Shown in pieces: positions 1-10,873 of a stretch of 64,000 nucleotides of DNA. Made by a program: the position numbers and the translations under genes. The notes beneath the pieces were generated by a model. The model saw only the letters and a list, made by a program, of their open reading frames with translations, searched no databases and was not told where the DNA came from. The DNA is from Phaeodactylum tricornutum CCAP 1055/1. Taxonomy: Eukaryota > Bacillariophyta > Bacillariophyceae > Surirellales > Neidiaceae. The DNA is taken from assembly GCF_000150955.2 (NCBI RefSeq), contig NC_011673.1, forward strand, positions 573,394 to 637,393. Direction: 5' to 3'. Position 1 is the stretch's first letter; the number at the start of each line of letters is the position of its first letter.

Positions 1-539
1 CCGCGATTGCCGTCGAAGCGATCGCAACTAACGACCAACCAATTTTGAAACACTTCAACGTTGTCTCCTGGACAATTTTGAATGGGACTTTTAAAAATTG
101 GTTCCATAGTGGACGTTTGGTAGAGCTGGATTGAACGATCGTCATGGCGAACCGCCAACGTGACACCGTCGGGGCTGAGAGAAAAGTAGTCCCCGAGTCC
201 TTCGTCCTCGGTACCAAACAAGGCTTGATCCAAACTCCATGAGTCACCATCGTCTAGTCGTTGGTAAATCAGAATGGCACCGGCACCAGGAAGGGGTACC
301 GCTGTGTTAGTGTCGACCAGATTGGACCATTCGTAGTCGAAATTTGGGGCGCCGACAGCCAAGATGCGACCGTTGTCGGAAATGGAAACCGCGGAACCAA
401 AGTCGACACGGGCACGCTCATCGATTCCGGCTAGAGGACTGAAAATCTCTGAGCCAACTTGGTCGAAAGTATTGCTTTGGGTCTGAGGGAAAAAGATTCC
501 GCTCAGCAAGACCAGCAAGGGATTGAGCTTCACGATCAT
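1..539 (-). CDS. Secreted FG-GAP/beta-propeller-like repeat protein, N-terminal part (runs off left edge)
   Basis: The frame opens at the ATG at 539-537 and stays open to base 1, giving 179 codons with no stop, so the C-terminus lies outside the window. The first ~22 residues (basic start, then a Leu-rich core ending FFPQTQS) look like a secretory signal peptide. Two degenerate repeats follow: FGSAVSISDNGRILAVGAP near residues 47-65, and DYFSLSPDGVTLAVR about 70 residues later. Repeats of this type (FG-x-SV-xx-S-x-DG-x-x-LAVG) are seen in integrin-alpha-like FG-GAP or WD-like propellers of secreted and surface proteins. The likely role is an extracellular or cell-surface binding propeller; no enzymatic motif is visible. 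The exact fold and function are not determined from this fragment. Confidence 0.7.
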   Translation of the reverse strand, partial: MIVKLNPLLVLLSGIFFPQTQSNTFDQVGSEIFSPLAGIDERARVDFGSAVSISDNGRILAVGAPNFDYEWSNLVDTNTAVPLPGAGAILIYQRLDDGDSWSLDQALFGTEDEGLGDYFSLSPDGVTLAVRHDDRSIQLYQTSTMEPIFKSPIQNCPGDNVEVFQNWLVVSCDRFDGNR

Positions 540-1118
540 TGTATTTAACTAGAACGATGTTCGAAGTGAAAGTCTTTTGGAGGCCAAGGAGATCGGAAAT
601 GTGAGCTCTTGTCAATTCGAAGATGCCAAGAACGTGACCGAGACGTGCCGAAAAGTTAATGTTTTACATTTTAACTTCTCAAGTGTTCCCGTCGTCTGTT
701 GTCAAAAGAGCGTAATACTGGCGTACACCAGCGCTATGGCGCAGAAAAATAGCTTCCATTGCGAAACTGCCTTCAAGACTGACGTATATCCTAACAGCGC
801 TACGAACGGATTCGATTCCGGACACAATTTTGCATTAGTGTGTGCATACAATCAGCGTGTATGGATTGCGAAGCCTGTGAAGTTTCGAACGTGCAACGCG
901 TTTCGCCAAGATGTTTTGGACCAAGAACGCTGGCGGACACCATTGTGTATTGCAGACATGAGTCCATCCTGTCGTTTCGGTCCCTGTGATGTAGACTGAT
1001 TTTCTGTGGTCTGTACGTCGAAAAGTGATCAATGTAACTGTAAATGCAACGTAACAACTCTAGGAATACGTTTGTGTCTACCTAATGTTAGTGGACCGCT
1101 ACTATTCATCGAAAAAAC
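540..1118. other. Intergenic region, 579 bp
   Basis: This lies between the start of the truncated secreted protein and the 3' end of the synergin-like gene. A 140-codon plus-strand frame exists at 577-999 but opens on TTG and resembles nothing recognisable. I see no repeat or RNA gene here. Confidence 0.5.
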
Positions 1119-4100
1119 TTAGTCTTCAGTAGAATAGAAAGCACACTTGTTGGCTAAAAAGTTGGCGGAGCACGCCATGTAGATTCTCCCATTCCATGTT
1201 ATGGTAGACTTGGTGTCTTCGTCTCGTTCGGACAAAGGCTGAAGGGTAAAGTGACAAAGGCCATCCGCTTCCACTCGTTGTTCCCCGATTGTACGAATCG
1301 TTACGAGACTTTCGATCTTACGAGGCACCAGGCCCAATGGTTCACACAAGCGTTCGATGCCTTTCCATAATCGCTCAATTTCAAGAGCATCGTGCAAGAG
1401 CGGGACAGACTGCCATGAGGATGAAAATGTGTCGACAGTGAAGAAAGCACTGGGGTCCAACATCAAGAGATCGCCGATAGTTGCGACGATAGATCGCACA
1501 ACGCGGACATACTCAGCGAGGCCGTTTACAAATATCTGCAGAGCACTTTTGGTGAGATGTTTCTCGTCCGATGGTACAGACAAAGCTTCTTCCAGCAGGA
1601 GCACTGCTGTTTTTAGCTCATTTTTCACGATAGTAAAGCTCTGCTCCCAGAAAGTCGACGCCAGCCTGCAGCCGTCGATAGTTAACAGGGACAGAAGGTG
1701 TGCACAACGCTTTGCGCGATTCTGTCGCTCCTCACTCAATGGGATTTCCATTCCAATGTTTGCATCAAAACACTCCTCGAGATTAATGTGATGCTCCGGT
1801 GGCATCAGAGACCGTCGAATAGACTCAGGAAGCTGGTCTGATTGACGCGAAATGTGCTCCCTGATCAGCATAACTCTCTTTATTTCGGGTTCGCCAGATA
1901 TCGTGGTTGGGACATGAGTAGGGCACTCAGATGTAGTTTGATTGCCTATTGCGTCGGCAAATTCTCCAAAAGACTCAAAATCTTCAACTTCCGACCCGGA
2001 CGAAACACCAAATTGGGGATGAGCATCCGACGGGTGCACTGAATTTGCCTCGTCCATGTGAACGATGCGAACGTGTGCGCTGGAAGAGGCGACCTCGAAA
2101 GCTGAGAAATCGCCGAAGGCGTTGTTATTTTCCGCCGCTACCTTCGCGTCTGGCTGACTTTCACATGATTCGTAGACTGGATCACTTCCGGTAAAATAGG
2201 CGTCGACCAGTTCTTCAGGCTCTTTGTTCATGACTGATTCTTCAAGTTTTAGTGAACTCGAACATCCAAAGGCGTTCATTTCATACTCGTCGGTCTCCTT
2301 CGGGATGCTCTCCGTATCATTGATTCTTATTTGTATTTTATTGGAGAGGTCTTCTCCATCGAGAGACTTGGTTTCTTCCTTTTGCTTCTTCTCTTCAAGA
2401 GATTCCATCACCTCAACAACCTCGAAGTTATCGAATGATTCAGAACTCCCAGGATTCTTGGTTTCGTTAACGTCATCAAAGTTTTCGAAGGCGTGGCTTT
2501 CCTCCCCCAGTGCAGATATCAAGTTTCCATAAGTATCGTGGTCTTGTTCCATCGAAGGGAGGAGGGGAATTGGAAGAGCAGGTCCAGCTAAAGAATCAAA
2601 GGCAGCGAACGGATCGTCCGTTCGTATGGCAGTCTTGCAATCAAACCCAGTTTTTCGGGAGTTAAAGCAGTTTGAATCGGTTGCTAAGGACATTTCACTA
2701 GCAGAAGTGCAGGAGTCTCTTTCCAGATCGGCTCCCTCAATAAGAGCGGCAGCGGAACTTTCCTCGACGTGTTGGCAATCAAGTATGCTATCATTCTTGT
2801 ATACAGATTGTATTTGGGCCGAGGGGATTACAGTGTCATTTCTCTCGATACTATCATGCTCGTTTTCTCTCAAAAGGACCATACCGGCGGCATGAGCATA
2901 GTCTTCGCCGAAAACGGGTGATGGGACACATTCAACCGAAACCTTCGATGCAGAGCTCTCGGATGTAATATTTGAAAGAAGAACAGGCGTTGCTTTCGCA
3001 CCTTTCGCCCCAATGTCCCCAAGAACATCTGGTTGGCCACTTCCCGGTGGTTCAGGAATGAACAGAGACCGCTGATTCGAAGCTCCTGCGTCAGTATCTG
3101 TTTTAGAATGATCATGACTAGTCTCTGTTGCGAATTTGGCTTGATATGCATTGCATAGAGGCTGCTGAGCCGAGAGCGGAAAAAGACTTAAGCTTTTCGG
3201 TGGCAGCAGATCAGAAGAAACCGACACGGAAGGCTCTGCAAGGGCTGAACCCTCATTTGCATCACTTTTGATAACACAATCAATACCGCCAGGGTTTTCG
3301 GAAGCTTCATTCGCCACCAGTGTGCCTGGCTGGAAAGATGACGCCATGGAAAAAGAGGCACCAAACCCTACTTTATGCTCTTGCTCTACGCCTTCAAACT
3401 CCCCACCATCTTCATTTTCGCCATCCGCTTCGGTTTCTATGCGACCGATTGCTACGGACGTTTCATGGTGATCGATAGCAGCAGATAAAACGACTTGATC
3501 CGAAGAAGGTAGCTCGTTCACGACCAATGCTTCTGGCTGGCGAGATGACGACATGAATGAAAAAGCACCAAGTCCAATTTCATGGTCTTGCTCGGCTAGG
3601 TCTACTCCTTCAAACTCCCCAAAATCTTCATTTTCGGTTTCGGCTTCGGTTTCTATGCGACTGCTCGCTACGGACATTTCATGGTGACCGATAGCAGCAG
3701 ATGAAACGACGTGATCCAAAGAAGGAAGTGGGGCGTCGTTTGCGCTGGCTAAAGCGTCTAGCGCGTCCCAGCCTGTCAATTCAGGTGCAGTATCTCCCAT
3801 CGAACCCACTGCCGCCGTAAAGTCGCCAAAGTCGTCATCATCGTCGAAGTCCATCTTCAGCTCTTTTGACAAATCAGAAACAACAATGGCATCCACCAAT
3901 AGCGTTCCATCTCTGGAAACGACTCCAAAGTTTTCTTCTTTCAACTTGTTGAAGCACTCGTCCTTCTCAGTCTGATCTGATTTCTGTACGGAACTAACAG
4001 GAAATGTGCATTGTTCATTCATTGACGTTCCAGCAAAGCTTCCAAAGTCTTCATCATCCTCAGCCGGAAATTGAACAGAATCCGCGACTCGCGAATCTTT

Positions 4101-5865
4101 TTCTTTTACAGTGAAAACGGTGCCGATGGGCTCAGGAGATGGTAGACTAGGAAGAGGCGTTTGTTCTACATCGACTAAGCTGCCAAACGCATCCGAGACC
4201 GACAGTAACCCGACAGGAACTCTTTCCGCTTTCGAGAGCTCATCAATTATAGCGCTTGCTTGTGAGCCCAAAGTCGCCAAAGCAGCTTTAGTGGCGGGCA
4301 TATCATCAAAGTCGTGGCTGTCTAAGCAGTTAGTTTTGGACCCTCTACATACACTCGCTGTGCAATTTGACTCTTCGGTTAGGAAACTTCCGAGCTCGGC
4401 CTCTTGGCTTGTCCTCGCTTGATTTGAGTTGACATTGTCATTGCAATTCGGCTCGTGCGTTGACGTTGAGAGGAGCCCGCGTGGACTATCGAACACGCCG
4501 GCCATGGATGGGTAAAGGTGCCCGGAAGCGTTTGATCCAAGAGTTGAAACTGCATTGCTTGTAGAACGAATCAAAGAAATATCTTGCGGTAGGACAGGAT
4601 TCGATTGCGATACACAAAAAGGCGAAACAGGCGCGGTCGCTGTTGCTTCCACATAATCTCCAAAATCGCTGTCTTCGTCATTGGAAATGCGTTCATTCTT
4701 CTCCGCCAAAGAGTCTGAAAGATTGGGCAGTGGATTGTCGGGAAGTGGTTGAATTTCCGCGAACGGGTCGAAATCCCCGTCTTCTCTTCGTTTTTCTGGC
4801 CAGAAAAGTGAACTCTTCATTTTGGACTGAATATTCGATGCGTGTACAGTCGGCCCGAAACGATTACCAATTGATGGCTGTTGTTGTCTTTGTTGCGAAT
4901 GGGAGGGAGCATTGCTGCTGTGGCTTGAAGGAATTATGTTGCACGTCATGTCCAGCCCATTACCATCGATTGTTGTGGCTGACATATCTCTCCGCTCTTC
5001 ATAACTCGAGCTTTCTCCAACGTGCGGGTTGTTCGAAAGGAAAGACATGTCTGATTGACTCATAGGTCTTTCACTATTGTTGTACAATGCTGTTTGTCGA
5101 CCTGAATTTTGATTGGATGCGGAGAAATTCTCTTGCCCAAGAAATTGGATTTGGTGTCGATAAAGCGTTGGAATCCTTGGTAGTACTGTGGATAGACTTG
5201 TCCTTACATAGAGCGCTGCTCGTGAGCCCCCCTCCGTTTTGTGTGCTTTCGTTATACTGCAAGTAGAGTTGCGTCAAAAGATCACCATCTGGAAAGGGTA
5301 TATTCTGGAAGATTGGTAGCGGTAAAGCCATATCAGCGGTCGTTTGCAAAGTGTTTCCGAGTGCCTGCGCTGGTGTCTCTCCGGATCGAAGGGCTCGGTC
5401 CAAATCATCCACAACAACGGAGCTGCACTGTGCCAGTGCTACAAGTCGTAAAATCATCCACAATTGAGCGATCTGCGTCAAGTGACCAATATTTTCAGGA
5501 TCCGCTACAGTCCAAATATTCCGCAATACCAACCGGTTGACCTTCGATTGACTAAGAAATGGGACAGCGTCTTTACCGTTTACTCGAAAGCTGCTATCCG
5601 GTGTAGTATGAAACACTGATTGAGCGATGAAGACGGCATAGGCTTGCTCCGATGATGTCGGTTTGTAAAAAAGAGGGGGGGATCCCGAACCAGCGGGAGA
5701 CATTCGGTCAAAAGACTCAGTATCAGCTGGTATAATAAAAGGCTGACTGGACAGCAAGAACAAATGATATTGCCGTCGATGGTTTGCTGTGCGCCGCCAT
5801 TGTGAATGGAGGTCATACGCATCTGTGAACACAATACGGAATTTCTCTATTTGACTTTCTGACAT
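1119..5865 (-). CDS. Gamma-synergin-like AP-1/clathrin adaptor accessory protein with EH domain (two exons)
   Basis: Two overlapping minus-strand frames join through a GT-AG intron at 5207-5102 (106 bp; donor GTAAGG, acceptor TTCAG). The join turns frame 1 into frame 2 with no stop and gives 1546 residues from the ATG at 5865 (an in-frame ATG at 5913 would add 16). The first exon carries an EH-type domain: IWTVADPENIGHL followed by LRLVALAQ, as in Eps15/synergin families that bind NPF peptides. The long acidic middle has many DFG(D/E)F-like motifs (DFGDY, DFGSF, DFGDF, DFGEF, FGDF, FGEF), the type bound by the gamma-ear of AP-1. The last ~200 residues match the conserved C-terminal domain of synergin gamma. 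The predicted role is as a cytosolic partner of AP-1 in trans-Golgi/endosome clathrin traffic. A tandem internal duplication lies at about 3733-3300. The assignment is by motif and architecture, not alignment. Confidence 0.75.
3300..3733 (-). repeat. In-gene tandem duplication of about 73 codons
   Basis: Two adjacent copies of a block of about 220 bp occur inside the synergin-like gene. Both contain the series SSAAIGHHE / LSAAIDHHE, then RIETEA, then E-x-GEFEGV, then FSM-SS, then VVNE/VANE. In the first copy the block carries DFGEF; in the second the same site reads DGGEF. The copies differ at many positions, so the duplication is not recent. Confidence 0.85.
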
Positions 5866-5873
5866 GACTGTGA
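5865..5873 (-). promoter_or_regulatory. TCACAGTCA motif abutting the synergin-like start codon
   Basis: On the minus strand the sequence reads TGTCACAGTCATG, so the over-represented 9-mer ends on the A of the proposed ATG. This is one of at least 11 copies in the window. A regulatory role is inferred from enrichment only. Confidence 0.3.
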
Positions 5874-5914
5874 CAGTATATTTAACCTTTATCAAATTCC
5901 CGTGACTGATCAAA

Positions 5915-6076
5915 GAGAAAATACGCTAACGGGGATGGGAAAAGGTGAAAATCTCCCTAAAGGGGACAGAACGTGTTCGCTTTAAGTAGCTTCATTTGGC
6001 GCCAGTTTATTGTTAAATGTTCTGTCCCCTTTAGGGAGTTTTTCACGTTTTCCCATCCCCTTTAGCGTATTTTCTC
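5915..6076. mobile_element. 162-bp foldback/MITE-like element with 58-bp terminal inverted repeats and 9-bp target duplication
   Basis: The left arm (5915-5972) and the reverse complement of the right arm (6019-6076) agree at 55 of 58 positions, starting GAGAAAATACGCTAA. They enclose a 46-base spacer. The element is flanked by an identical 9-bp direct repeat, CTGATCAAA, at 5906-5914 and 6077-6085. It encodes nothing. Long inverted repeats plus a 9-bp target duplication fit a non-autonomous Mutator-type (MULE) element. The near-identity of the arms suggests either a young insertion or maintained hairpin pairing. It lies about 40 bp upstream of the synergin-like ATG, so it may supply or disturb promoter sequence, and a transcript across it would fold into a long hairpin. 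Confidence 0.88.
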
Positions 6077-6085
6077 CTGATCAAA

Positions 6086-7019
6086 CAAACAGAAACTGTA
6101 ACAGCAAGAGTTGCCAGCATAGCACCATCATGGAATGGTTCTGACAGTGAATTTGACTGTGTACGTGACGCAAACATTTACATTTGAACAAACAAATCCT
6201 GTTCTTAGTCAACAGCGCTCTTGTTGTAAACGAGGCAAACAATCGGAGATGCTGTATCATCAACTAGAGTCCGCGGAACTCACAGTCAATAACAGCCCCC
6301 GGGAGCAAAAGATTTACAGACTTGAAAAATAGCTTTGCCGTCCCACCTAGTACAGCTCTCTATCCGAATAACAATGACTTTATTTACATTAAGATTCAGA
6401 TCTGCAAAAGGACCACACAAAGACCTGTCAATATGGAACCTTATCACTATTGCTGCTAGTTGTAGTGGGGCGACAAAATTGTTTGGTTTCAAGTCTCAGG
6501 CAACACTCCTGGCGGCGTTGTCCCGTTGATTATTTTCCAATATCCCAAGACGGTCGGGTCAGGTTGCAAATCGGGTCCTGCCGTCGAAACAATTGCTATC
6601 GTACAGACGAAACCGCGATGCTTAGCTGCGGACTAATAAAGATGAGAAAGTATACGCTCGGGGACCTGAGAATGCGATGATGGCGAAGAACAATGAAAAA
6701 CAAGTGCAATTCTGATCCTCCATCCAAATTTTCCCATGCCATCTACATTATTCGGTGAAAAGCACCTTTTGACTCGGTCAGCGGTGGGCTTTGCGGGGGC
6801 ATGCCGATTTTGATTTTACTTTCGGTTGCCGATAACGGGGCGGCGGTGGAGTCGAATTAGACGTGAGTGATCTCGGTTGCTAGGGACAGTGCCGTGAGGG
6901 ATACCTATAGAAATGACCATACTCGATTTGTCGTCCACTTTCTTATCCTCGGAGTGCTGTTCCTGTTTTAGAGCCGTGCTCGGAGTCTTGGCTAATTTGG
7001 TCGCTGAAACAGCCATCAC
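6086..7019. other. Intergenic region, 934 bp
   Basis: This is the divergent interval between the foldback element and the sulfotransferase frame. It holds a copy of the enriched motif at 6280-6289 and a related pair near 6140-6155 (CTGACAGTGAATTTGACTGTG). Small frames of 60-76 codons are present but none is convincing. Confidence 0.5.
6280..6289 (-). promoter_or_regulatory. TTGACTGTGA motif copy
   Basis: The minus strand reads TTATTGACTGTGAGTTC, the full extended form TTGACTGTGAG. It lies about 415 bp upstream of the synergin-like start and 740 bp upstream of the sulfotransferase frame. Confidence 0.3.
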
Positions 7020-8303
7020 ATGTCCGGTAATATCTTCCTTTGTCATAGTCGAGTGTTATCTAAGGCTGAACATAAGGATCTCCAGAACCACTCAGAAACA
7101 AGAGTTTTCAGCATGCTCTCACATGACATGCCGTTACCCATGGTACTTCGTAATTGTAACACATTGCAAAAGCCTAAGGTTTTTTTTCACCAGATACCAC
7201 ACACGTTCAAATTTGCCAGTATGCAACCGACTAAGCAATCAGGCAAAGTCGATGCTCTGAACTTGAATGGTAGCGAACCAGGCATGATAGAAAGCATAGC
7301 GCGCAGAGAAGTACCGCAGGCCTCGATCCACGCTAATCGTCGCTTTCGTTTCAAGTCTTTCTTTCCAGTCGCTGTCTCTACAATTGGGCTTGTAGTTCTA
7401 TTGGGATCAATGAAAAACACGAGAACACTTAGTGAGGTGCTATTGGCAAATCGAGATATTGACAAGACCATTGCCAAATCTTACACCGAAAACGATGTTA
7501 TATATTCGGTCGAGCAAGGTTCCATTGAAAACAATCTCACACAAACTGGCGCTCTTTTCACACCAAATGGCCGCAGGAAGGAAAGAACGAGAAGCGGGCC
7601 AAACAACAAGCCTCCTCAAAAGTACCGCCGTGATCGACAAGGGCAACGAATGAAAATATCCGGCCCCGTCCTAATTATGAGCTTGCCTAAATCGGGCACC
7701 ACGTCACTACAAAAGTACTTTCAATGCGGACTAGCCACGCGTGGAGCGTCCGCTCATTACTGGTCCTATGATTTTCAAGACCAGATTGGAAAGTGCATGG
7801 AATCCAATCTGAAAGAAAATATTCCTGTGTTGACTGGTTGCGGTATCAAAAACGCCACGACAGCATTCTCCGATTTTGGACTTGTCCGGCAGAAGAACGA
7901 AGGACAAGGATGTTTTTATCCCGGCTTTAGCGACGAGTTTTGGAACAACCTTGCGGCATATTATCCGAACGCCACAATTGTGCTAGGTACCCGTGGAGCG
8001 GAGAGTTGGCACAAATCTGCTGAGAAGTGGGCAAGTGGGTCTCTCATTTATCGATGGAGGAGGCATTGCGACAATTTTCCCGGGATGAATGGGACTGCGG
8101 CTGACTTTGCAGCTTTCTATCGCAGATACTCCGACATGGTTAAGACGAGAGCTGCGAAACACAATCTTCGATACGTTCATGTCGCCCTGGAAGATCCGGA
8201 AACTCCTCTGCGATTGCATGGGCAAATTGGTTTCCGAGTAGACTGTTTCAAGGTTTGTAGACCCAAGACCGGTTGTACTGGCTTCAATCCGTTAGAGCAC
8301 TAA
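7020..8303 (+). CDS. Golgi-type membrane sulfotransferase
   Basis: The frame has 427 codons from the first ATG. In-frame ATGs at 7113 and 7221 are alternatives, and 7221 (360 residues) gives the cleaner type II membrane protein. A basic stretch precedes one hydrophobic segment (FFPVAVSTIGLVVLLGSM, residues 114-131 of the long form). The lumenal domain contains PKSGTTS (223-229), the P-loop-like site that binds the 5'-phosphosulfate of PAPS in sulfotransferases. Further on, VLGTRGAESWHKS matches the R-x(n)-S region contacting the 3'-phosphate. Family knowledge suggests transfer of sulfate from PAPS to a sugar or glycan in the Golgi; the acceptor cannot be read from the sequence. The C-terminus ends soon after a Cys-rich tail (CFKVCRPKTGC), common in algal members of this family. 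Confidence 0.8.
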   Translation: MSGNIFLCHSRVLSKAEHKDLQNHSETRVFSMLSHDMPLPMVLRNCNTLQKPKVFFHQIPHTFKFASMQPTKQSGKVDALNLNGSEPGMIESIARREVPQASIHANRRFRFKSFFPVAVSTIGLVVLLGSMKNTRTLSEVLLANRDIDKTIAKSYTENDVIYSVEQGSIENNLTQTGALFTPNGRRKERTRSGPNNKPPQKYRRDRQGQRMKISGPVLIMSLPKSGTTSLQKYFQCGLATRGASAHYWSYDFQDQIGKCMESNLKENIPVLTGCGIKNATTAFSDFGLVRQKNEGQGCFYPGFSDEFWNNLAAYYPNATIVLGTRGAESWHKSAEKWASGSLIYRWRRHCDNFPGMNGTAADFAAFYRRYSDMVKTRAAKHNLRYVHVALEDPETPLRLHGQIGFRVDCFKVCRPKTGCTGFNPLEH

Positions 8304-9730
8304 AGGTATGAAAATGGGCCAAGCCACACGATAGGTTTGCACGCGAAATGAACGCTCTGCTACCTCCCAGTGACAATGAGAATTTGGGAGAAAATGCAGC
8401 ATGTCTACACTTTGGAATGCGCGTTTACAATCAGTATTGAATGCCTCGGTCTCGACAGCCAATGCATTTTTGTGACGGCGTGATAAAAAGAAGTTGTAGA
8501 CGCTGGTGAAGCTACTCTATACTGATGGGCGCATTCGGAAGTAAATGAATGAACACTGGGTGGCACTAGTCGTGTTCTGAATGAGCTTTGTCCATTGCGG
8601 CCTATGTCCAAAGTAAATGAACGTGGCCTTATCACCATCAGTGTCTCTCTCCGCTTTGGTATTCTCGGTTCACAATCACGACCAATTTGATATCGCTGTT
8701 AATCCATTTTCGTTTGAGCTACACAGGCAGATGTCGTAGTGTGCAAACAGTCGTGTGGTTTCCCCTGAAATGTACCTCTAGGCAAATGAATTGTGGTTCT
8801 TATGCTGCAATTCGACTTCCAAGGAAAGGGTAGAGAGTGGCATAATTTAACTCCGCAATCCACTGTAAAAGTAGGCAGCTAGACAAATTTCTATATATTT
8901 GGCCAATTGTAAGTGTTAGAGCGCCAAAAAGTTGGTTGCTGCAATCTCTAGAGCAATAAAAGGTTGATACAACTAAAACATTTTTTGCCGGTTGGTGCAC
9001 CACAAGACACTCTTTTTCCAAATGGCTGATTTGTGATAACAATCAGAACTGGGAAAAGAGATCACACAGTTTTTCTAAAGTAGTTATCCTTTGTTGAAAT
9101 CTCGACCCTCTCTGCTCACTCTACGTAGGATAACAGTTAGTCAACTTCCTTCCAAACTCTTGTTCTTATTGTGGGGTTTAAACCTATTTTCTAATGTGTT
9201 TTTCACACGATTGACTTCGCTCATTTCAACCGCTCATTCTCGCCAACATTTGCTCTTGTTCCAATTAATCATATTTGAACTTCGCTTGCTTCATCGCACA
9301 TAGTCTTGCTTTCCTAAACAGATAATTCTCATCACATGAATACATATATTTTCCACCCAACGTCAGTTAGACGTTCGTCCGTTTGTTCCTTTATCAGTCC
9401 GAAGTACGGACACATGACTGACGGTCATTTCACGACAATCCTTTACCATTGAACGGCTTCCATATTTTGCAGCGACGGATGACATACGCACCGTCTGCGA
9501 CACCTGATAACGCCCCGAAGTGTCGTATTCGCACAATTCCAAGAACAGTAGAAAAGGGGAGGAGAGTTGCGAGAGCTTGGCTATCCCATCCCGTCTCGGA
9601 AGCACCCCTATCGGCGATTGTATACCTACACCTATTCAGCCTTATATCCGCAAGTAAATCACAGTCAGCCATCATCCGACGCTCACGCATCATTCAGAAG
9701 ACATAGTGCCCTCGGATTTTGCGTCCCGGT
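8304..9730. other. Intergenic region, about 1.4 kb, containing a repeat fragment
   Basis: This is an AT-richer interval between two plus-strand genes. Its one clear feature is a diverged repeat at about 9092-9206 that is also present near 56.6 kb. Frames of 70-87 codons at 9091-9776 show no recognisable protein. I see no RNA gene. Confidence 0.5.
9092..9206 (-). repeat. Dispersed repeat, copy 1 (possible LTR-family fossil)
   Basis: Bases 9130-9159 are identical, in reverse complement, to 56637-56666. Similarity continues on both sides: GTGAAAAA-ACATT at one end and CAGAGA-GG then TTTCAA at the other, over about 115 bp. On the minus strand this copy ends TTTCAACA, the CA-type terminus common in long terminal repeats. 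The LTR assignment is a weak guess; the repeat relationship itself is certain. It looks old and fragmentary. Confidence 0.7.
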
Positions 9731-10873
9731 ATGCGTCTTCGAACGACGTTGCCGCCCTTGCTACTGGGTTTCCTGACTCTTGGCGCTGTGGCAGCCTTTG
9801 GGCTACCAAAACGAAGTTCCTATAGTCACGCAATACATCGGAATCATGTAGACGAGCGCTATGTTTTTCGGAATCAAAACTTACTTTATAAAAACGAGAA
9901 TGCGCTGTTACAACCGTTTCAACGCTCACGAAGTGCGTTGCATGACGCCAGCAAAAAGCAAAGAAAAGAAAGCGCGCACCACAGTGACAACGCGACCGCC
10001 CAAACCAGTTCTATGGCGTTCGCTTCTCCGTCCTCAAAACGTTTCGTTGTCGCCCTGTTTGCACTTTCTTCATTTAGTCTTGTTACGATAACAGCCTTGT
10101 TGGGGTATCTTCCCGGCCCACAAGCACTTGAAGGCACAGTCCTTCCTTACGCATTTACTTTAATTGCCCGCGACTGTGGAGCTGCCATTTTATGCGCCAT
10201 ACTAGGCTATGTTTTTGTAAAGGTCAATACGCACGCGGCGGAAAAGGAATGGATGAAACCAAGTGATTCTCGCAAGCTCATTCACACCTTCTCAGCACCC
10301 TTGTACATGTTATTGTGGCCTGTGTTTTCGACCGCTGAAGGTGCTAAATATTTTGCTGCCGTCGTGCCGTTGGTAAACACTGTCCGCCTTTACCTGGCGT
10401 CAACCGGCAATGGTGAAGCCTCGCTGGCGCGTGCCGTTAGCCGTTCCGGAAATGCCAAGGAAGCCCTGGGAGGTCCCTTTATCTATACTCTCATCATGAC
10501 AGTTTGTATTGTGGCTTTCTGGAGAGATTCGCCTACAGGAATCGTCACATTAAGCACTTTGGCTGCGGGGGACGGCCTGGCTGATTTGCTGGGACGACGC
10601 TTTGGAACTGGGAATCAGTGGCCAGGGCTGGAAAAAAGTGTTGCAGGGACCTTCGCCTTTTGGGCTGGATCTACGCTTACCTCATTGGGTTTATTGAGTT
10701 GGATGGTCTATTGGGATTGTTTAGCACTGTCGGCTTCTGTGAAGGGTGCTCTTTTTGGAATCGTGGCTGGGATTAGTCTCGTAGCTGCCATCTTAGAGCT
10801 GCTCCCCTTTGGCGACGACAATTATACTGTCTCAATAGCCGCCCTTGTCTTGTCGATCATTTATCTTCAATAG
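9731..10873 (+). CDS. Plastid phytol kinase-like (VTE5/dolichol kinase family) membrane protein
   Basis: There are 380 codons from the ATG at 9731; the reading frame opens slightly earlier on a TTG. The N-terminus is a signal peptide ending GAVAAFGLP, with Phe at the expected cleavage position of the diatom ASAFAP-type plastid presequence, so the protein should enter the complex plastid. The mature part has about six to seven hydrophobic segments. It shows hallmarks of the CTP-dependent polyprenol kinase family: RKLIHTFSAP after the first segments, and AAGDGLADLLGRRFG in the loop thought to bind nucleotide. VTE5-type enzymes phosphorylate phytol released from chlorophyll, using CTP, to feed tocopherol and phylloquinone synthesis. 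A farnesol or other prenol kinase is the main alternative. It is convergent with the LETM1-like gene, 90 bp away. Confidence 0.82.
   Translation: MRLRTTLPPLLLGFLTLGAVAAFGLPKRSSYSHAIHRNHVDERYVFRNQNLLYKNENALLQPFQRSRSALHDASKKQRKESAHHSDNATAQTSSMAFASPSSKRFVVALFALSSFSLVTITALLGYLPGPQALEGTVLPYAFTLIARDCGAAILCAILGYVFVKVNTHAAEKEWMKPSDSRKLIHTFSAPLYMLLWPVFSTAEGAKYFAAVVPLVNTVRLYLASTGNGEASLARAVSRSGNAKEALGGPFIYTLIMTVCIVAFWRDSPTGIVTLSTLAAGDGLADLLGRRFGTGNQWPGLEKSVAGTFAFWAGSTLTSLGLLSWMVYWDCLALSASVKGALFGIVAGISLVAAILELLPFGDDNYTVSIAALVLSIIYLQ

Noticed and set aside
806-826. GGATTCGATTCCGG, similar to a tRNA B box
   Set aside because: No A box at the proper distance and no cloverleaf could be drawn.
577-999. 140-codon plus-strand frame in the first intergenic region
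   Set aside because: It opens on TTG, shows no domain, and overlaps other short frames on the opposite strand.
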